Assembly (NCBI GenBank): GCA_963821325.1
Contig: CAWGDC010000005.1
Location: 1 to 64,000 of the forward strand
Length of the DNA stretch: 64,000 bases
Origin: PALSA-555 sp963821325
GTDB lineage: Bacteria; Actinomycetota; Acidimicrobiia; IMCC26256; PALSA-555
Direction of reading: 5' to 3'
Made by a program: the position numbers and the translations under genes. Below, piece after piece: positions 7,310-16,781 of this stretch. Under the pieces are notes generated by a model that saw nothing but the letters and a program-made list of their open reading frames with translations, did not search any database and was not told the DNA's origin. Numbering within the stretch: the stretch's first letter is position 1; each line of letters starts with the position of its first letter.

Positions 7310-8183
7310 TCACTGCGCCTGAGCGGTCAGCGCCGGGCCTTTGTCGACCTCGCGGATACGGCTAGCTCCCCATGTGCGGGACTTCCCGAACTTCGCTCCG
7401 AGAGCACGATCGGAGAGCGGCTGCCCCTGCCGTACCGACTTGCGGTACTCGGCGCGGCCCGCTCGGCTTCAGGGGCTCTGGACAATCCGCACGACTCGCG
7501 GCTCGGGCTCCTGCACCTCCGCCTCCGCATTCACTACGGGCGGCACCGGGAACCTGTTCCTCCGCCTGCTCCTCCGCCGGCATTTCCGCCTGCTTCTCCG
7601 GCACTTCCATGGACTCTGAACCCCATCTACGGCCTCCGGTGCGGCTTCCGCGATGGCCTCCGGAGAGGGCCTCCGCGATGGCTTCCGGCGGCTTCTGGCT
7701 CGGCCTGTTTCGCAGGGCCGGTATCCGCGCGCCTGCGGTGGAAGAGCGTCGCGGCCAGGGCTAGCGTCACCACGGGCAGGCACGCCACCGCGACCACCAC
7801 CGGCCATGGGGCTACCGTCCAGTGCGCGGCCACTAGCAGGTGAAACGCACGGCCCAAGGCATCCGAGAGCCAGCGCGCCCAGCGCGTTACGCGCGAAGAG
7901 CCGCGCTCCTGGACTTACCCGAGCCCGAAAGCCACACGTACAAGGCGAAAGGTGCCGTAGGCCTCCACGCCGACCGGGAGCGTGATCGCGGTATCAAGCC
8001 GCGCGGCATCCCAGATGCCGGGGGCAGTGGATGACGCCGAAGCCGCACATGGATCCGAGGCCACCCAGCCCGACCAGACGGCCACCGCGGCGGGCGCGGC
8101 GATCAGCAGCAGGGGCCACTGGAATGGTGCCGCGGCTCGGCGCGAGGCGCCGCATGGCGTTGAGTGCTCTGGTGCGTACCCAT
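7310..8183 (-). pseudogene. DUF2637/Spd-like membrane protein of AICEs, multiply frameshifted
   Basis: Pieces in different frames line up with a protein I recognise from actinomycete integrative elements: WPLLLIAAPAAVAVWSGWV (TM1), MCGFGVIH, WDAARLDTAITLPVGVEAYG (TM2), HWTVAPWPVVVAVACLPVVT (TM3), then an E/A-rich linker with repeats of PEAIAEA. The end is a helix-turn-helix-like EYRKSVRQGQPLSDRALGAK ... WGASRIREVD, finishing at TGA 7310-7312. At least five frame changes interrupt it. The intact family combines transmembrane helices with a C-terminal wHTH-like domain and is linked to plasmid spread or replication functions. Confidence 0.6.
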
Positions 8184-8259
8184 AAGGGCGATCGTGTCCC
8201 TTGCCTGTGATCGTTTCGTGTAATTGCGCGCGTGTCGTTACCTACGTGGTACGTGCGGG

Positions 8260-8637
8260 CTAAGCGCTGACCGCAGCCTTCATGACGCCGACCTTCTCCG
8301 GGTTCTCATCCCGCCACCGCGCCCACGACTCGTCGGTCAGCTTCCACGCGAACCCCACTCTGCGAGCGTCCGGCGTCGGCCTCGTACGGCGGCCTGCCCT
8401 TGTCGCAGCGACCGCACACCTGCACGTCGGCGGGCCACCCAGCTTCCGCGAGCAGGTCAGGTGGCTTCCGCAGAAGTACAGCCCGCAGCCCTTCTCGCCG
8501 CCGTACGGCTCACCGCCGCAGACAAAGCTGAGACCCCGGTCGATAGCCTCGCCGCAGCCGGGATAGTCGCAGGTCGCGGGCACGCCGTACCCGATGTCGC
8601 GGTTCCATTTGCTGTCGAATCCGATTGACCAGCCCAT
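8260..8637 (-). CDS. conserved zinc-ribbon element protein
   Basis: The start MGWSIGFDSKWNRDIGYGVP and the cysteine pattern CDYPGC ... FVCGG ... CGLYFCGSHL match a widespread small protein of actinophages and AICEs. The C-terminus (KLTDESWARWRDENPE) is also typical. The middle (near 8370-8440) appears to run briefly in the wrong frame: another frame gives VCGRCDKGRPPYEADAG, the expected third cysteine pair. Two compensating indels are therefore likely. A metal-binding role is inferred from the cysteines; function unknown. Confidence 0.65.
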   Translation of the reverse strand: MGWSIGFDSKWNRDIGYGVPATCDYPGCGEAIDRGLSFVCGGEPYGGEKGCGLYFCGSHLTCSRKLGGPPTCRCAVAATRAGRRTRPTPDARRVGFAWKLTDESWARWRDENPEKVGVMKAAVSA

Positions 8638-8714
8638 ATCTTCACTTTCCTTTCGTTGCCGGGGTGGTGCCCGCGCCTGCCGGCCGTATTCACCGGGCAG
8701 GCGCGGGGACGTTC

Positions 8715-9037
8715 TCACGCTGCGGCGAACTCGGCTTCGAGGCCTGCCGCTGGTTGTGGCCGAGACCGCGAACCCGGCGGCCCTCGGCGATCTGGAGGCG
8801 GTCCATGATCTGCCTCGCGCGGACCTTCCCGACGCCGGGCATGGCCTCCAGCAGCGACACGACCTTCATTCCGGCGTACGGGCCGTCAGGAGCAGCTTCC
8901 TCTCAAGGGCGTCCGGCAGGGACACGAGCGCCGCGCTTGAGGTGCAACTTCAGTTCAGCGCGGGCCTGACGTGGCTCGGCAGCGGCCTTCTCCAGGGCGG
9001 CGGTGCGCTGCTCGGGGGTCATGGTGGGCAGTGCCAT
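8715..9037 (-). CDS. mihF: mIHF-type integration host factor, frameshifted
   Basis: The ATG at 9037 has an ideal ribosome-binding site (AAGGAG). The N-terminus MALPTMTPEQRTAALEKAAA and the core MKVVSLLEAMPGVGKVRARQ ... GLGHNQRQA are hallmarks of actinobacterial integration host factor, a DNA-bending nucleoid protein needed for L5-type phage integration and excision. Frame changes near 8940, 8905 and 8745 must be corrected; the last restores the expected ending LEAEFAAA and the TGA at 8715-8717. The corrected length of about 107 aa is normal. An element-borne copy suggests a role in the element's own recombination. Confidence 0.75.
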
Positions 9038-9259
9038 GGTGTTCTCCTTCGGTTGAGTGGTGCGTTTACCTGCGGATTTACAAACGGTGGCCGATACGGT
9101 AACACCGCCGAGGCGGATACTCCCGTAAAGACCGCGACCATAGGTGTAGTAGAGATTCGGATGCAGGCCATGCTGCCGGTAGTGGCGGCGGTGGGCGTGC
9201 GCCCCGCCGAGCAAGTGCACGGCGACGAGAACAACGGCGATGATGATGACGGCTTCCAT
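9038..9259 (-). CDS. small membrane protein upstream of mIHF, stop missing
   Basis: The ATG at 9259 follows GGAGGCATGAC. The product begins MEAVIIIAVVLVAVHLLGGA, a single transmembrane helix followed by a His/Arg-rich segment (HAHRRHYRQHGLHPN) and YGRGLYGSIRLGG, a layout seen in small AICE membrane proteins. No stop is met before the mIHF start 222 bases later; the two are in frame. Since mIHF has its own strong ribosome-binding site, the lost stop is probably another indel rather than a real fusion. Confidence 0.5.
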
Positions 9260-9285
9260 GTCATGCCTCCTGGCTTGAGCGTGCT

Positions 9286-10005
9286 TTAACTTTCCTTGTC
9301 CTGCTCGTCTAGGGCGTCGATCCCGTAGCCCCGTAGTGCGTCTACCAGCAGGTCCCGGATGGCCTCGCAGCGGTCGGCGTGTTCCTGCCGGGCGCTGTAG
9401 GTCGCCCCGCCAAGCCTTCCGGCCCCTTCGGCGGGAATGGCCCCTGCTCGCGGCGTTCCCGCAGGTCATCGAGGCATTCCTCGCTGGTCGCATGCCAGTA
9501 GTAGGCGGACATCGCAGCGAAGTCGGCAGACGGATAGCCGGTGCCGTCGCCGGTGATCGTGTCGAGGTAAGCCAAGCGCCCGCAGATGTCCGCGACCCGC
9601 TCAAGGCCCCACGGGCCGTAACCGTCGTTCTCGATGCCGCGCAGTTCCTCGTCAAGGTCCAGGACGCTGCCGACCTCGTGTTCCGGCAGGAAGCCGGGCG
9701 GCAAGGGACGCCGGGGGGTGCCGCGCGTGTCGCGGTACAGGCCCAGGAAGAACTTCAGGCTCGCGTCGAGGCGGAACAGTTCCTGGCGCCCGTCATCGGT
9801 GACCTGGCTTGACCTGAACCGGTCATGGTAGGCGTCTTCCATGTCCTCGCCTCCGGGCACGATGGCCAGCACGTCCTCCATCGGCACGTACAGGCTGCTC
9901 ATCCTGCCCTTGAGGTTCGTCGTCGTGCCGATCTTGACGTTCTCGCCCATCCGGGCGAAACAGACGACTGGTGCGTGCGACTTGCCCGCGAGGATGCGGG
10001 ACAGT
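9286..10005 (-). pseudogene. GIY-YIG (T5orf172/MUG113) nuclease, 5'-truncated
   Basis: The segment APVVCFARMGENVKIGTTTN is the GIY-YIG-like motif of the T5orf172/MUG113 family found in phages and mobile elements. It is followed by RMSSLY and MEDAYHDRFRS, the expected downstream conserved positions. A frame change near 9400 gives the natural C-terminus (EHADRCEAIRDLLVDALRGY), ending at TAA 9286-9288. The 5' end is missing: upstream of about 10,005 the sequence becomes an unrelated ABC-transporter gene in antisense. The truncation is evidence that the join is not a site-specific integration end. Confidence 0.65.
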
Positions 10006-10015
10006 TCACCGGCAC
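9995..10015. other. breakpoint between mobile element and chromosome
   Basis: On the plus strand the ABC ATPase homology begins at TCACCGGCACCCGTCGG (from about 10,006), where the signature LSTGTRR is expected but reads QFTGTRR. On the minus strand the nuclease homology ends at about the same place. Gene size and GC change here. A short shared stretch such as CCGGCACC could be microhomology. Either a recombination scar or a chimeric assembly join. Confidence 0.65.
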
Positions 10016-10388
10016 CCGTCGGGTCGTCGACCTGGCCTCGATCGTCCTGGCCGGCCCGCGCCTGCTGCTGCTCGACGAGCCGACCGCCGGGATCGCGCAG
10101 CGGGAGGCGGAGGCGTTCATCCCGCTGCTGCGGCGGCTCCACGAGGTGGCCGACACGACCATCGTGCTCGTCGAGCATGACGTCCCACTGGTGTTCGAGT
10201 TGTGCTCTGATGTGGTCGTGATGGAGACCGGGCAGGTGGTCTCTTCGGGCAGTCCCGACGAGGTGAGCCGCGACCCGCGGGCGCTCGCGGCGTACCTCGG
10301 CGCCAGCGACGAGGCGCTGCAGGTGTCGGGACCGACCGGCACACGAACCGACGACCGACGGGGGACGAAGGGCCGTGATCGGGGCTGA
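10005..10388 (+). pseudogene. branched-chain amino-acid ABC transporter ATPase, 3' part
   Basis: Only the second half of a LivF/LivG-type ATPase is present: the end of the signature motif (TGTRRVVDLA), Walker B LLLLDEPTAGIAQ, the switch histidine in VLVEHDVPLVF and the C-terminal MDT-like VVMETGQVVSSGSPDEV. The Walker A half is missing to the left of the 10,005 break. The stop at 10388 overlaps the GTG start of the binding-protein gene by 14 bases, so the two formed an operon. The intact enzyme powers uptake of branched-chain amino acids or related solutes. Confidence 0.8.
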
Positions 10389-11964
10389 GCAGGTCAGGAC
10401 CATCGCGGCACGCGGGAACCCGGTGACGGTCGTGCGGCGCGCGGCGCGCCGATTCCGGCGCCGGCCCCGCGCCATGCAGGTGCGCACCGTCGTCGTCGCC
10501 CTCGCCGCGGTCGGTGGACTGCTCATCTACGTGATCGGGGCGCCCGACAGCGGCAGCGCGTCCGGCTCCAGCGGCTTCGGCAGCCTCGCCGCCACGCCGA
10601 CCGCGCGCTTCGTGGCCGACGTGTCGGGCGCGCCAGCGGCCGGCGGCACCCCGGTCGACCAGGCCAGCACGAGCACGCGGGGGGTGAGCGCGAAGACGAT
10701 CAATGTCGCGTTCCCGGTCGCGAACCTCTCCAACCTCTCGTCCCAGCTGGGCTTCGCCGGCGACGTCGAGTTCACCGAGCAGACCAAGGCCATCAAGCTC
10801 TTCGTCGACGACATCAACTCCCATGGCGGCATCAACGGCCGCACGATCAACCCGATCATCTCGAATTTCGATCCGACGAGCGAGACCAGCATGCGGGCGC
10901 TGTGCAAGGACTGGACCGAGGGCAGCCCCGCGGCCTTCGCCGTGCTCGACGGCGCGGCGGACTGGACGGGGGACAACCAACTCTGCATCACCCAGGAGGG
11001 CCAGACGCCCTTCCTCGGGGGCTGGACCACGGTCACGAACTGGACCCAGATGGGGTCCCCGTATCTCTGGTGGACGGGCCCCGACCAGGCCGCGGTCCTG
11101 GCGGCGGTCGTGCAGTGGGGCCAGTCGGCCGGGCTGCTCGGCGGGGCGCGCAAGGTCGGTGTCGTCGTCGGCGACCGGTCGAGCGACCAGCTCGCCCTGA
11201 ACCAGTACCTGCTGCCCGACCTGCGCGCCGCCGGCATCGACCCGAACGTCCAGACGATCGCCTCGAACGTCGCCGACCAGGCCACGACGCAGGCCGAGGC
11301 GCCGCTCGTGATTCAGAAGCTGAAGAGCGCGGGCGTGAACTCGGTCATCCCGCTCCTGCCCTTCAACGCCTTCTTCCCGCTCCTGGAGGGCGAGAACCAG
11401 CAGTCGTACTACCCCAAGCTGCTGCTCTCCGACTACGAGGGCTCGATCGAGTCGGCCCTCGGCGTCATCCCGATTCCCTTCGAGCAGGGGCTGAACGGCC
11501 AGCAGGGGGTCACCGCTGAGACCCTCGGCGGGTTCGACGACGCCCGCCCCGAGGCGCAGGGCGGCTACGACCCGGGCGTGCGCGCCTGCTTCAACGAGTA
11601 CCACGCCAAGTACCCGAAGCCGGCGAAGGGCACCGAGTCGTTCTACATCGAGGAGCAGGGCCCGATCGCTGGCTGGTGCCAGGAGATCCACCTGTTCGCG
11701 CAGGCCGCGACGATCGCCGGCAAGGACCTGAACCGCCGCACGTTCGTGGAGGCGATGTCGCGGATCACGAACTTCCCCGGCACCTGGTACACGAACCTCA
11801 GCTACGGCCCGAACAAGTTCTACGGCCCCACCCAGTACCAGGTGGTCAGCCTGCACAACAACGTGCCGCCGTCCTCGCAGTGCAAGCTGAAGACCAACCA
11901 CAAGCCGCAGGGCACGTGCTGGGTCGTCCAGCAGGGCTACAAGCCGCTCCCCACCCTCCCGTAG
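10375..11964 (+). CDS. branched-chain amino-acid-type ABC substrate-binding protein
   Basis: A 529-residue type-1 periplasmic binding protein (Peripla_BP_6 family). A basic N-terminus is followed by the membrane segment MQVRTVVVALAAVGGLLIYV and a Ser/Gly-rich linker, so it is probably signal-anchored rather than a lipoprotein. The core shows INVAFPVANLSNLSSQLGFA, KLFVDDINSHGGINGRTINP and the expected two-lobed pattern. GTG 10375 overlaps the upstream ATPase; an ATG at the membrane segment (10474) is an alternative start. It is clearly partnered with the truncated ATPase. The substrate is not predictable. Confidence 0.85.
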   Translation: MIGAEQVRTIAARGNPVTVVRRAARRFRRRPRAMQVRTVVVALAAVGGLLIYVIGAPDSGSASGSSGFGSLAATPTARFVADVSGAPAAGGTPVDQASTSTRGVSAKTINVAFPVANLSNLSSQLGFAGDVEFTEQTKAIKLFVDDINSHGGINGRTINPIISNFDPTSETSMRALCKDWTEGSPAAFAVLDGAADWTGDNQLCITQEGQTPFLGGWTTVTNWTQMGSPYLWWTGPDQAAVLAAVVQWGQSAGLLGGARKVGVVVGDRSSDQLALNQYLLPDLRAAGIDPNVQTIASNVADQATTQAEAPLVIQKLKSAGVNSVIPLLPFNAFFPLLEGENQQSYYPKLLLSDYEGSIESALGVIPIPFEQGLNGQQGVTAETLGGFDDARPEAQGGYDPGVRACFNEYHAKYPKPAKGTESFYIEEQGPIAGWCQEIHLFAQAATIAGKDLNRRTFVEAMSRITNFPGTWYTNLSYGPNKFYGPTQYQVVSLHNNVPPSSQCKLKTNHKPQGTCWVVQQGYKPLPTLP

Positions 11965-11997
11965 CCGATCGGCGCGGCCGCGTGGCGCGGGCGGGCG

Positions 11998-12858
11998 CTA
12001 CGCGGCGGGCTGGGCGGGCCCGAAGGGCCGGTCGCCGCGCAGCGTGACCCGGTGCGCGAACCGCGGCGTCTGCCCGTAGTCGTCGAGCGCGTAGTGCAAC
12101 GTGGCCCGGTTGTCCCAGAACGCCACCGACCCCGCCCGCCACCGGAAGCGGCACGTGAACTCGGGCTGCTGGCAGTGCCGGTACAGCATGTCGAGGATGG
12201 CGTTGCTCTCGTTCTTGGAGAGCCCCAGGATCGTCTGGGTGAACTGCTGGTTCACGAACAAGCCGTTGCGGCCGTTCTCGGGGTGGGTGCGCACCACCGG
12301 GTGCAGTGCGGGCAGCAGCTTGTCGTGCCACTCGCCGTTCCACTGGTAGCCGCCGCGGGCCGCGACGTCGGCCGCGAACCACGGGTCGAAGTGGATGGCG
12401 AGCAGCCGGTCGCACATCGCCCGGACCGGCTCGGCCAGCCCGTCGTACGCGTCCTGGAGGCTGGCCCACATCGTGTCGCCGCCGACCGCCGGAGCCTCGA
12501 CCATATAGAGGATGGACGCGAGGGCCGGCTCCTGGAGGAACGTGACGTCGGTGTGCCACCAGTTCGCCCGGTCCTCCCGGCTGTCGATGGCGAGGACCTG
12601 CTGGTTCTCCTGGATCGCGGGGATCACCGGGTGGCCCTCGGTCACGACCCCGAACTGGGCGGCGAACGCGGCCTGCTGGGCCGGTGACAGCTCCTGGTCC
12701 CGGAAGAAGAGCACGTGGTGCTCGTTCAAGGCGGCGCGCACCCCCGCGACCGCCTCGTCGCCCAGCGGGCGGGCCAGGTCGAGCCCACCGATCTCCGCCC
12801 CGATGAGGGGGGAGAGCGGCTGCACGTCGAGGGTCGTCGCGAGCGCCACGACGTCCAT
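11998..12858 (-). CDS. TauD/TfdA-family Fe(II)/2-oxoglutarate dioxygenase
   Basis: The 286-residue length is typical. The facial triad is visible: WWHTDVTF supplies His and Asp, and the distal His lies in PRFAHRVTLRGDRP, whose arginines bind 2-oxoglutarate. The N-terminus LSPLIGAEIGGLDLARPLGD and FFRDQELSPAQQAAFAAQFG are TauD/TfdA signatures. Such enzymes hydroxylate taurine, aryloxyalkanoates or similar acids, releasing sulfite or glyoxylate. The substrate here is unknown. The gene is divergent from the alpha/beta hydrolase gene with 89 bp between. Confidence 0.85.
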   Translation of the reverse strand: MDVVALATTLDVQPLSPLIGAEIGGLDLARPLGDEAVAGVRAALNEHHVLFFRDQELSPAQQAAFAAQFGVVTEGHPVIPAIQENQQVLAIDSREDRANWWHTDVTFLQEPALASILYMVEAPAVGGDTMWASLQDAYDGLAEPVRAMCDRLLAIHFDPWFAADVAARGGYQWNGEWHDKLLPALHPVVRTHPENGRNGLFVNQQFTQTILGLSKNESNAILDMLYRHCQQPEFTCRFRWRAGSVAFWDNRATLHYALDDYGQTPRFAHRVTLRGDRPFGPAQPAA

Positions 12859-12947
12859 CCTGCCGCGGCCACCGCCCCCCCTCAACACGCGGGACGCGGC
12901 GCCGAAGCCCCTAGGTTGTCGGCGCCGTCGACGGTGAGAGGAGCGCC

Positions 12948-13977
12948 ATGAGCGACCCGGAGCGCCCGGCCCCGCCGCGGAACCTCTCGCCATGGTTCCA
13001 GTGGATGACGCGCCTGCAGGCCGTCGAGCCCGTCGATCCGCTGCCCGTCGGCGACCTCGCCGAGCTCGACGGCGTGGCGGACCCGGTGCCGCGACCGGCT
13101 GACCCGGCTGCTCGGCCCGTGGCCCGACCCCGTGCCGCTGCGCCTCGAGACCCTCGAGCAGGAGCCCGGCGACGGGTACCGGCGCGACAAGGTCGTCTTC
13201 GACGCCGAGGACACGATGTCGGTGCCCGCCTACCTGCTGGTGCCCGACGGCCGCACCGAGCCGGGCCCGGCGATCCTGGCGTGCCACGGCCACGGGCCCG
13301 GCAAGGCGCTCGTCGTCGGGCTCGAGACCACCGACGCCCCGCACGGCGACTACGCCCGCCAGCTCGCGCGGCGGGGCTACGTCGTCCTCGCGCCCGACCT
13401 GCGCTGCTTCGGGGAGCGCGCCGACTGGAACCCACCCGGCATCTACGCGTGCGACATCAACCTGGTGCACGCCACGCTCGCTGGCTGGAGCCCGCTCACC
13501 CAGAACCTCTTCGACCTGACCCGCTGCCTCGACGTGCTCGCCGGCCACGAGCTCGTCGACCCGGCGCGCATCGGGATGGTCGGCCTGTCGCTCGGCGGGA
13601 CCATGACCCTGTTCACCGCCGCGTGGGACCCCCGCGTCGCCGCCGCGGTGGTGAGCGGCTACTTCTCGTCGTGGGCCGAGGCGCACAAGGTGCCCTGGAA
13701 CATGTGCGGCTCCCAGGTGCTGCCCCACCTCCTCGGCGCGCTCGAGCACGTCGACCTCGGCGCGCTCGTCGCGCCGCGACCGCTGCTGGTCCAGACCGGC
13801 ACCGAGGACCTGATCTTCCCGCTCGCCGCCGCGACCGCCGCGGTCGGCGAGCTCCGCGCCGTCTACGAGCACCTCGGCGCCGGCGACCGCCTCGCCCACG
13901 ACGTCTTCGAGGGCGACCACCAATGGCGCGAGGCGGCGCCCGCCGCGTTTCTCGACCGCTGGCTCGGCGCCCCGTAG
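12948..13977 (+). CDS. alpha/beta hydrolase (dienelactone hydrolase/acetyl-xylan esterase-like), one frameshift
   Basis: The ATG at 12948 follows GAGAGGAGC. The start MSDPERPAPPRNLSPWFQWM connects to WRTRCRDRLTRLLGPWPDPV if one extra G near 13,075 is ignored. The rest, about 340 aa in all, is an alpha/beta hydrolase: ILACHGHGPGK (oxyanion region), nucleophile elbow GLSLGG with Ser, acid in TGTEDLIFPL and catalytic His in EGDHQWRE. It resembles AXE1/DLH-type esterases that often neighbour carbohydrate-active enzymes. A glycoside hydrolase gene follows 10 bp downstream. Confidence 0.75.
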
Positions 13978-13987
13978 TCTCGGCCGG

Positions 13988-16770
13988 GTGGTTCGGCGCG
14001 CCGCGGGAACGTCGCTGACGCGCGTCGGCGCCGCGGTGCTGCTCGTGGCCGTCGTCGCGCTCGGCGCGACGCCCGCCGCGGCCCGCCCGCTCCCAGCCGG
14101 GCTCGGCGCACCGCAGGCGCTGACCGTCGACGGGCTGCGCGCCCCTATCGGGCTCGGCCCTGACCGACGTCCAGTTCGCCTGGCAGGTGAACGACCCCCG
14201 TCCCGGCGCCGTGCAGGCCGCCTACCGCATCGTCGTGACCCGCCCCACGCTCACGGGCAGCGGGCCGGCGACGCCCGTGTGGGACAGCGGCGCGGTCGCG
14301 TCGCCCGACCAGGCGTTCGTCCCCTACGGCGGCCCGCCGCTCGCCCCCGACACCGTCTACCAGTGGACGGTGCAGACCTGGGCGGCGACCGGCGGGCCCG
14401 AGCCCGCTCGCGCCGCCGGCCACGTTCGAGACCGGCCTCGCCGACCAGGACTGGCACGCCGACTGGATCCGCCGCGCCACGAACGACGTCACCGAGTACG
14501 ACCAGTACACGTACGCCCGCAAGGAGTTCACCCTCAGCGCCGTCACCGATCGTGCGGGCCCGCGTGTACGTGTCGGTCGACCAGCAGTACGAGCTGTAGG
14601 TCAACGGCGTGCGCGCCGGCAAGGGCGAGGCGTACAGCTACCCCGACTCGCAGTACTACGAGACGCTCGACGTCACGCGTGCTGCTGCGGCCGGGCGCGG
14701 CGAACGCCATCGGCATCCTCTCCGAGCTGGGACGGCGCCACCAAGGGCCATCCCGCCGGCACCCCGGGGACGATCGCCCAGCTGTCGGTGCTCCACGCCG
14801 ACGGCACGACCGAGCAGCTCGTACACCGACGGGACGTGGCGGGTGCTGAAGGCGAACTGGCTGCCCGGCACCCAACGCGACCTCGAGGGCGACGTCGTCG
14901 ACTACGTCGAGAACATCGACGGGCTCCACGCCCCCGCTCGGATGGGACCGCCCCGGCTTCGACGACCGGGCCTGGCAGCCCGCGACCGTGCTCGGCCCGG
15001 CCGGCGACGGCGCCGTGGACCGACCTCGTGTCGGTGCGCACCCGCATCGTCGAAGAGCCGGTCGCACGCCGTGTCGCTCACCCGCCTCTCGAACGGCGCC
15101 GTCGTCGCCGACTTCGGCAAGGTCTACGCCGCGGTGCCCACCGTGACGTTCGCGCACGGCGTCGCCCGGCCGGCGCATCACCATGCACGCCGGCTACCTC
15201 CTCGACACCCACCCGAGCGTCGGCGTCGCGGGCCAGGTGTCCACGACCCACGGCACCCAGCACACGAACATGAGCTACTCCTACATCGAGCGGGCGCGGC
15301 CGCCAGACCTTCGAGCCCTTCGACTACCTCGGCTTCCGGTACCTCCAGATCGACGACCCCGGCGAGACCCTCACCGCCCGCGACGTCGTGGCGCTGACCC
15401 GTCACACCGCCGTACCCGACGAGACGGCCGCGACCTTCTCGTCGTCGAACGCCACCGCCGACGCCGTGTTCGCGCCTCGGCGCGCCACTCCGCGCTGTTC
15501 ACCGCCCAGGAGCAGTTCGTCGACACCCCGACCCGCGAGAAGGGCCCGTGGCTGTGGGACGGCTTCAACGAGTCCCAGACCGCGATGGCCGCGTTCGGGG
15601 AGCAGAACCTGACCCGCAAGTCGCTGCTCGAGTTCGCGCAGTCCCAGGCCCGCTACTGGCCCCAAGGGCGGATCAACAAGATCTACCCGACCGGGCTCGG
15701 CGCGCTGGACATCGACGAGTTCAGCGAGATCTACCCCGAGTGGGTGTGGCAGTACTGGATGAACACCGGGGACCGCACCCTGCTCGCCGCGGTGTACCCG
15801 ATCGTCGTGAACCTGGCGGGCTACGTCGCCGCCGCCGATCGACCCGGCGACGGGGCTCGTCGACCAACCTCCCGGCGACCAACGTCTACTACCCGTACCC
15901 GGTCGTCACCCGGCTGAACATCCTCGGCGTGAACGTGTTCCGCCGCGCCGCGCAGATCGCCGCCGCGCTGGGCCGGCCCGCCGGCGAGGTCACGCAGCCA
16001 GCAGGCCCGCCAGCAGGCGCTCACCGCCGCGATCAACGCCCGCCTCACCCGACCCGACGGCATCTACGTCGACGGGCTCGAGGCCGACGGGACCAAGGTG
16101 GACCAGGCGTCCCAGGTGACCGAGACCGCCGCCGTCGTCTACGGCGTCGTGCCCAGCGCCGAGCTGGCGACCCGCTCGGCGCCTACATCGCCAGCCTCGG
16201 GATGCAGGCCTCGCCCCGGACGGCCGGCGAGCTGCTCGACGCGCTGCGTCTCGTCGAGCGAGACCGCGACGTCGTCACCCGCATCACCGACCCGAAGACG
16301 CCGCGGCTGGGCGAACATCCTCGCCCGAGGGCGGCACCTTCACCTGGGAGGTGTGGAAGCCCGTCGACGCCAACGGCGACAGCATGTCGCACGGCTGGGG
16401 ATCCAACGTGCTCGTCGAGATCCAACGCACCCTCCTCGGTGTCATCCCGACGGCGCCCGGCTACGCGACGTTCGACGTGGCCCCGCCCAGCGTCGGGCTC
16501 GCGTCAGCGTCAGGCCGCGTGCCGACCCCCCGCGGGTTCATCGCCGTCGCGTGGCACGCCCGCCCGGCCGGGGGCGGCGCCGCCACGCTCGACGTCACCG
16601 TCCCCGCGAACGCCACCGCCACCGTCCGCTTCCCGGTTGCGCACCTCCACACCCTCACCGTCGACGGCCGACCCGTCGGCGCCGTCCCCGGCGTGCACCT
16701 CATCGCCCAGACCGGCGACGGGGCCACCCTCACCGTCGGGGCCGGCACCTACCAGCTCCGAGCGACGTAG
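13988..16770 (+). pseudogene. GH78 alpha-L-rhamnosidase, secreted, about 17 frame changes
   Basis: A signal peptide (VRRAAGTSLTRVGAAVLLVA...) leads into pieces of a rhamnosidase. N-terminal domain: PGAVQAAYRIVVTRP and TVYQWTVQTW. Bac_rhamnosid_N: YVSVDQQYEL. Catalytic (alpha/alpha)6 core: EKGPWLWDGFNESQTAMAAF and LDIDEFSEIYPEWVWQYW. C-terminal domain: MSHGWGSNVLVEIQRTLLG to 16770. The reading frame steps roughly every 50-200 bases and almost always in the +1 direction. A TAG at 14597-14599 replaces an expected TAC (QYEL-Y-VNGV). The corrected length of about 920 aa is normal. Flanking genes are intact, so it is either decayed or locally mis-sequenced. Confidence 0.75.
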
Positions 16771-16781
16771 CTGCGGCGTCG

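Larger units (their letters stand above)
1..10005. mobile_element. AICE- or phage-like mobile element (right part)
   Basis: The region differs from the rest of the window in lower GC, very small overlapping genes and gene content. Seen here are ribbon-helix-helix proteins, an HNH-AP2 homing endonuclease, a DUF3631-like ATPase, a DUF2637/Spd-like membrane protein, an mIHF-type protein and a T5orf172 GIY-YIG nuclease. These families are common in actinomycete integrative and conjugative elements and actinophages. I see no integrase, FtsK/Tra translocase, terminase large subunit, portal or capsid gene, so the element class is inferred. The left end lies outside the window; the right limit is the break near 10,005, which cuts a gene and so is not a clean attachment site. 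Confidence 0.7.

Noticed and set aside
10117..11901. Minus-strand open frame of about 594 codons opposite the binding-protein gene
   Set aside because: Val/Arg/Leu/Gly-rich shadow of a high-GC gene whose plus-strand product has clear homology, a signal segment and operon coupling.
13988..16770. Programmed frameshifting or bypassing in the rhamnosidase gene
   Set aside because: About 17 shifts without a shared slippery sequence cannot be programmed; insertions in the sequence or decay explain it better.
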